Of a stretch of DNA of 64,000 nt, positions 61,031 through 64,000 are shown piece by piece (the stretch's first letter is position 1; each line of letters starts with the position of its first letter). This DNA comes from Oceanobacillus timonensis (GTDB lineage Bacteria; Bacillota; Bacilli; Bacillales; Amphibacillaceae): the NCBI RefSeq assembly GCF_900166635.1, contig NZ_LT800497.1:1321503-1385502 (forward strand). The letters run 5' to 3'. The notes below the pieces were generated by a model. It had not been told where the DNA came from, made no database searches, and saw nothing but the letters and a program-made list of their open reading frames with translations. The translations under genes were made by a program, and so were the position numbers.

Positions 61031-62266
61031 ATGAGAAAGGGAAGCGGAGTTATTAAAGAAATCTTAAAAGACCATTTTGCTGGATTTTGGGAGTTCCATG
61101 CTGATCGTTTTCCGAAAACGTATCGTGAACATATAAAAGAAACGGTAGAAAAAACAATTCGTTGCGGGACACGTGATTTAGGATATGCTCGCTATGAGTG
61201 TTTAGGATGTGAAGGGGATCCTTCTCTTAAATTCGTGTGTTTTACTTGTAAAAGCAGACTATGCCACCGTTGTGGGAAAAAGTATACGGATGACTGGTCA
61301 GACAAACAACAGGAAATGATATTTAATGTTACGCATCGCCATATGGTCTTTACACTTCCACGAGAGTTAAGAAACATATTTTATAATGACCGAAAAAAAT
61401 TAAATGAATTAAGTAAACAGGTAGCCGAAGTATTTCAGTACCATAATAAAAAGAAAGGTAAGAAAAGAGGCTTCCGTTCAGGGATTATTACGGTTATTCA
61501 TACGTTTGGAAGAGATTTAAAGTTTAATCCTCACATACATGCATTGGTGACAGAAGGTGCGTTAGATAATCAAAATGAATGGGTTAATAATGGATATGTT
61601 CCTTATGATTTTTTAAGAAAGTCCTGGCAAAAAGTTGTCTTAGATTTGTTGAAGAAGTGGTTTCCTGCAACACCGAAAATCATAGAACTTATTAATGAGT
61701 TATATCAAAGGTATCCGAAAGGCTTTTATGTCAATGCAGAGAAGAAAATGAACAATGCCAAGCGTGTAGCCAAGTATATCGGCAGATATTTAGCTCGACC
61801 AGCTATCGCCGAATATCGTATTGAATCTTATGATGGGGAAACAGTTCATTACTGGTATGAGGATCATAAAACAGGAAAACGTGTAGATAAAAAGGTTCCA
61901 GTGTACAGGTTCTTATTTGAAATATTACAACACATTCCACCAAAGCATTTTCGAATGGTTGGGAGATATGGGCTGTATAGTAGAAGGGCTCATCGTAAAG
62001 CGCAACAAATATTGAGTTTATATGCGTTCATGAGAACGAAGCAGATTTCGTTTCTTTTGGAAGCAAAACGTAAGAAAAAAACATACCGTCAACGTATGAT
62101 AGAATCATTTGAACAGGACCCTTTGGAATGTCCGTGTTGCCGTAAACAGATGGAGCTCATTGGAATATGGCATGCTGACTATGGGTGGATTTATCATTAC
62201 ATGGAGGATGTAGAGAAAGAAAGAAGGAGGAGATACGGAATTGACAAACCCAAAAGAGCCGGATAA
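61031..62266 (+). CDS. IS91-like transposase (HUH, zinc-binding N-terminus)
   Basis: 411 residues from ATG 61031 with GGAGGGG upstream. The N-terminal zinc-binding domain has the Cys/His set CLGCEG..VCFTCKSRLCHRCGKK. The Y2-type HUH nuclease core includes HTFGRDLKFNPHIHALVTEG (metal-binding His-x-His) and NNAKRVAKYIGRYLARPAIA with the catalytic Tyr region. A C-terminal Zn-like pair (LECPCCRKQMEL) is present. IS91 elements move by rolling-circle transposition without inverted repeats. It overlaps the following zinc-ribbon gene by 26 bp. No lesion, so possibly active. Confidence 0.88.
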   Translation: MRKGSGVIKEILKDHFAGFWEFHADRFPKTYREHIKETVEKTIRCGTRDLGYARYECLGCEGDPSLKFVCFTCKSRLCHRCGKKYTDDWSDKQQEMIFNVTHRHMVFTLPRELRNIFYNDRKKLNELSKQVAEVFQYHNKKKGKKRGFRSGIITVIHTFGRDLKFNPHIHALVTEGALDNQNEWVNNGYVPYDFLRKSWQKVVLDLLKKWFPATPKIIELINELYQRYPKGFYVNAEKKMNNAKRVAKYIGRYLARPAIAEYRIESYDGETVHYWYEDHKTGKRVDKKVPVYRFLFEILQHIPPKHFRMVGRYGLYSRRAHRKAQQILSLYAFMRTKQISFLLEAKRKKKTYRQRMIESFEQDPLECPCCRKQMELIGIWHADYGWIYHYMEDVEKERRRRYGIDKPKRAG

Positions 62267-62495
62267 ATCAGATGAATTTTTTCCAGATTGGCTGGATGAA
62301 GAGGATCCTTTTGGCTTAAAAGAAGAAATGGAGATCATATTATTTCAATGTTTAGATTGCCATGGAACCGATGAAGTCCCGGAGTATATCATTGGTGAAT
62401 TTAGTGTGGATAAAAATAATAGGGATGAAGTAGAACTTCATTGTCCGCATTGTAATGGCACTATGATTGAAGCGAAAAACGTCCCAAGTGATTAG
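62241..62495 (+). CDS. small zinc-ribbon protein linked to the IS91-like transposase
   Basis: 84 residues from TTG 62241 with AGGAGGAGAT upstream, starting inside the transposase gene. An acidic N-terminus (MTNPKEPDKSDEFFPDWLDE) is followed by two CxxC pairs: ILFQCLDCHGTDEV and VELHCPHCNGTMIEA, a zinc ribbon. Coupling to the transposase suggests an accessory factor or a target-recognition partner. Not part of classical IS91, so either a feature of this Firmicutes branch or a trapped passenger. Confidence 0.7.
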   Translation: MTNPKEPDKSDEFFPDWLDEEDPFGLKEEMEIILFQCLDCHGTDEVPEYIIGEFSVDKNNRDEVELHCPHCNGTMIEAKNVPSD

Positions 62496-62538
62496 CATCT
62501 ACTTGGGACGTGATTTAGTCGCGTTAGCGATTTTGTTC
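62480..62538 (+). terminator. hairpins at the putative IS91-like 3' terminus
   Basis: CGTCCCAAGT (62480-62489) pairs with ACTTGGGACG (62501-62510). Shortly after, GTCGC-GCGAT forms a second small hairpin, then GTTC (62535-62538). IS91-family ends carry hairpins just before a GTTC-type target, so this may be the replication origin/end of the element as well as a terminator. Confidence 0.5.
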
Positions 62539-62542
62539 CATT

Positions 62543-62932
62543 CTATGACGCATTACGCGGTACTATTTTTACTGTTGCACTGACAGGTCCTTCTCCGAGC
62601 ATCGGAGGAAGATACATGCTGGAACCATATTTTTCTCGATAGGCTTCATTTATTTTTTCTGTTAATGCAGCATCATTATCCATCGGTTCAAACGTTACAT
62701 CAAATTCTTGACCAGCTAATTTTATCTTTCCTGCTTTTTGCTCAACGGCTGATTGATACCATCTGGAGCGTTGGCCATTATAAGCACGTACATATAAATG
62801 GTTATCTGCTACGACAGACCAAATCCAAGTTGGTGTTCCTGGTGTTTCCCCATCACTGTAAAAAGGGGAGATATACATATCATCCGCTGTTGAGAAAGTT
62901 TCCAGTTGTTCTTGTGTCCAATTTGATTGCAT
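62543..62932 (-). CDS. DUF2255 family protein
   Basis: 129 residues. WTQEQLETFSTADDMYISPF, then PTWIWSVVADNHLYVRAYNG and QRSRWYQSAVEQKAGKIKLA form the DUF2255 split-barrel-like pattern, related in fold to FMN-binding nitroreductase-like small proteins. The C-terminus reads INEAYREKYGSSMYLPPMLG. No biochemical function is established. AAGGAGGT precedes the ATG. Its promoter has a 19-bp spacer and MerR-type dyad shared with two other genes nearby, so it is likely part of a stress-aldehyde or electrophile response. Confidence 0.8.
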   Translation of the reverse strand: MQSNWTQEQLETFSTADDMYISPFYSDGETPGTPTWIWSVVADNHLYVRAYNGQRSRWYQSAVEQKAGKIKLAGQEFDVTFEPMDNDAALTEKINEAYREKYGSSMYLPPMLGEGPVSATVKIVPRNAS

Positions 62933-62962
62933 TATTTCTACCTCCTTATCATTGTACGTACC

Positions 62963-62993
62963 ATTCTAATACTTCAAGTTAACTTTAGGTCAA
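62963..62993 (-). promoter_or_regulatory. MerR-type promoter of the DUF2255 gene
   Basis: On the minus strand: TTGACC (62993-62988), a 19-bp spacer with TAAAG-TTAA-CTTGAAG, and TAGAAT (62968-62963). The overlong spacer and dyad match the promoters at 63599-63629 and 63752-63782. Confidence 0.65.
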
Positions 62994-63019
62994 GAAAAAG
63001 GACTCATGAAAATCGTTTA

Positions 63020-63508
63020 TTACAATTCCTCTACCTTTTCAGAAAGAATAGGTGTACGTTGGAGCATCGTCTGTGCCAGCGTTGAATCAGAAACAGACTT
63101 TTGTAAGGAAACAATTGGAACAAAAGCAACTAGATTTAAAAATAGAAAAAGAATGAGATATACTTTTACAAAACCAAATGCGCCGCCGAGCCAGCTGTTT
63201 ACAATATTTATCAAAGGTAAATTCGCCAATACATTTAAGACGGAACCCAAAATGTTCCATAAAATTTGTGTGCCAATAAGCAAGAGCAGGAAGGCAATTG
63301 TTTGATAAAAAATAGGTTCAAACGAACTATCTGCACCAGGGGAAGGAATCCAGCTTAAATGCGGAGCGATATCATTAAAAAATAGATAAGCAGCAGCAAT
63401 GGAAACAATAAAACCTGTTATATTCACAAATTGCAAGACTAATCCTTGCCTTAAACCAATGAAAAAGCCGCCAATTAAAATAAGGGAAATGATCAATGTC
63501 AGTATCAT
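63020..63508 (-). CDS. CvpA-family membrane protein
   Basis: 162 residues from ATG 63508 (AAAGGAAG upstream); the longer frame adds seven residues without SD. Four membrane helices: MILTLIISLILIGGFFIGLR, VNITGFIVSIAAAYLFFND, YQTIAFLLLLIGTQILWNIL and GFVKVYLILFLFLNLVAFVP. FIGLRQGLVLQ in the first loop and NSWLGGAFGFVKV in the third are CvpA marks. E. coli CvpA is needed for colicin V production and envelope functions; the mechanism is unclear. A second CvpA (yshB) is normally near mutS2, so this is likely a paralogue under MerR-type control. Confidence 0.83.
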   Translation of the reverse strand: MILTLIISLILIGGFFIGLRQGLVLQFVNITGFIVSIAAAYLFFNDIAPHLSWIPSPGADSSFEPIFYQTIAFLLLLIGTQILWNILGSVLNVLANLPLINIVNSWLGGAFGFVKVYLILFLFLNLVAFVPIVSLQKSVSDSTLAQTMLQRTPILSEKVEEL

Positions 63509-63598
63509 TATATCTGCTTCCTTTCGCATACTTTATTTCTTTGGGGTTATATTACAAAGATTAGCTTACAAAAGCTCTAATCGTGTAACATTAACTAA

Positions 63599-63629
63599 AT
63601 AATATCATTTAAAGTTGGCTTTAGGTCAA
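63599..63629 (-). promoter_or_regulatory. MerR-type promoter of the CvpA-like gene
   Basis: On the minus strand: TTGACC (63629-63624), 19-bp spacer with TAAAG-CCAA-CTTTAAA, TATTAT (63604-63599). The dyad AAAG-N4-CTTT is shared with the neighbouring promoters. Confidence 0.7.
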
Positions 63630-63751
63630 CACTGAAAGCGAACCATATTTTGGATGTTATAAAAGATTTTCTATTTTTCAGAACATTTCTATTAAAAAAT
63701 GAATGAAGAAAGATATTCGCTTCCAATTCATGTAATAAAAAAACAATATCA

Positions 63752-63782
63752 TTGACTTAAAGTTCGCTTTAAAGGGTATAGT
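63752..63782 (+). promoter_or_regulatory. MerR-type promoter of the aldo/keto reductase
   Basis: TTGACT (63752-63757), 19-bp spacer with TAAAG-TTCG-CTTTAAA, TATAGT (63777-63782). The dyad resembles the operators of AdhR/NmlR-type MerR activators upstream of aldehyde-detoxifying genes. Confidence 0.72.
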
Positions 63783-63813
63783 GTGTACATGAAATGAAAG
63801 GAGATGTTTCAGA

Positions 63814-64000
63814 ATGGAATATGTGAAACTTGGAAATACCGGGTTGGATGTCTCTCGACTGTGCTTAGGCGGTATGAGTTTTGGTGATCCAGAAAAATGG
63901 ATTCATCCATGGGTGCTTGATGAGGAGCAAAGTCGTCCTATTATAAAAAGAGCGCTTGAACTTGGCATTAATTTTTTTGATACGGCCAATGTTTACTCCA
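63814..64000 (+). CDS. aldo/keto reductase, N-terminal part (runs off the window)
   Basis: 62 codons visible. AAAGGAGATG precedes ATG 63814. MEYVKLGNTGLDVSRLCLGG then MSFGDPEKWIHPW is the typical start of a TIM-barrel aldo/keto reductase, and ALELGINFFDTANVYS supplies the Asp and Tyr of the catalytic tetrad. The family reduces aldehydes and ketones with NADPH; the WIHPW insertion suggests the YajO/YcsN-like branch. Driven by a MerR-type promoter, so probably induced by electrophiles. Confidence 0.9.
   Translation, partial: MEYVKLGNTGLDVSRLCLGGMSFGDPEKWIHPWVLDEEQSRPIIKRALELGINFFDTANVYS

Noticed and set aside
1..64000. CRISPR arrays, rRNA and tRNA genes
   Set aside because: Looked for regular spaced repeats and conserved RNA motifs on both strands; none noticed by eye. 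A dedicated search (tRNAscan, CRISPR finder) would settle it.

Overview
The window looks like a low-GC, spore-forming member of the Bacillaceae (Oceanobacillus/Virgibacillus-like; the genus is inferred, not proven). The grounds are AT-rich codon use, strong GGAGG-type ribosome binding sites, consensus SigA promoters, the MoxR-DUF58-transglutaminase-guaA order known from Bacillus subtilis (yeaC-yeaD-yebA-guaA), two DUF4183 proteins of a kind found with spore surfaces, and Bacillus-type LexA boxes. No rRNA, tRNA or CRISPR array was seen.

Layout. 1-1325: a broken IS3-family element that has cut off a CYP152-type P450 gene. 1887-3845: an Msr-type ABC-F ribosome-protection gene behind a leader of about 435 nt carrying two candidate leader peptides (one with the Arg-x-Arg macrolide-arrest motif), an intrinsic terminator/antiterminator and an SD-sequestering set of alternative hairpins. 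3987-9940: a small exported protein, a NorA-like efflux pump, a complete IS66 element inserted exactly into the loop of a bidirectional terminator, and a BCCT betaine-type transporter. 10675-17907: an amidase, an AbgT transporter, an XRE repressor with two dyad operators, and a GltS-like carrier overlapping abgB, which suggests use of aminobenzoyl-glutamate-like compounds. 18333-19896: a LysR pseudogene and an aldo/keto reductase. 20313-26640: yeaC-yeaD-yebA, then guaA under a guanine riboswitch.

26629-54405 is interpreted as an integrated conjugative element (ICE) of about 27.8 kb in the 3' end of guaA. An 11-bp repeat (GAGTGGGAATA) flanks it; the distal copy still reads E-W-E-TAG and is followed by what looks like the native guaA terminator. 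The element carries cadCA, a Tn916-type transfer module (Orf23, Orf22, a Mom-like putative DNA modifier, FtsK-type coupling protein, oriT, MobT relaxase, Orf19, ArdA, TcpE, VirB4, Orf15, NlpC/P60 hydrolase, TcpC), a secreted metzincin with a lipoprotein, a DUF3231 protein, an SOS-controlled UvrX polymerase, LigD and Ku, and an XRE regulator with small divergent genes. An IS3 element at its right end has truncated a SIR2-like gene. No integrase is visible and the coupling protein has an in-frame TGA, so the element may be immobile.

54406-64000: chromosomal accessory genes follow. They include a three-gene DUF4183 cluster, a possible two-gene cassette, a cold-shock protein, a cell-wall amidase with an apparent AUU start, an Rpn-family nuclease, and an IS91-like transposase with a zinc-ribbon partner. 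At the right edge, three promoters with 19-bp spacers and a shared MerR-type dyad drive a DUF2255 gene, a CvpA-like gene and an aldo/keto reductase that runs off the window.
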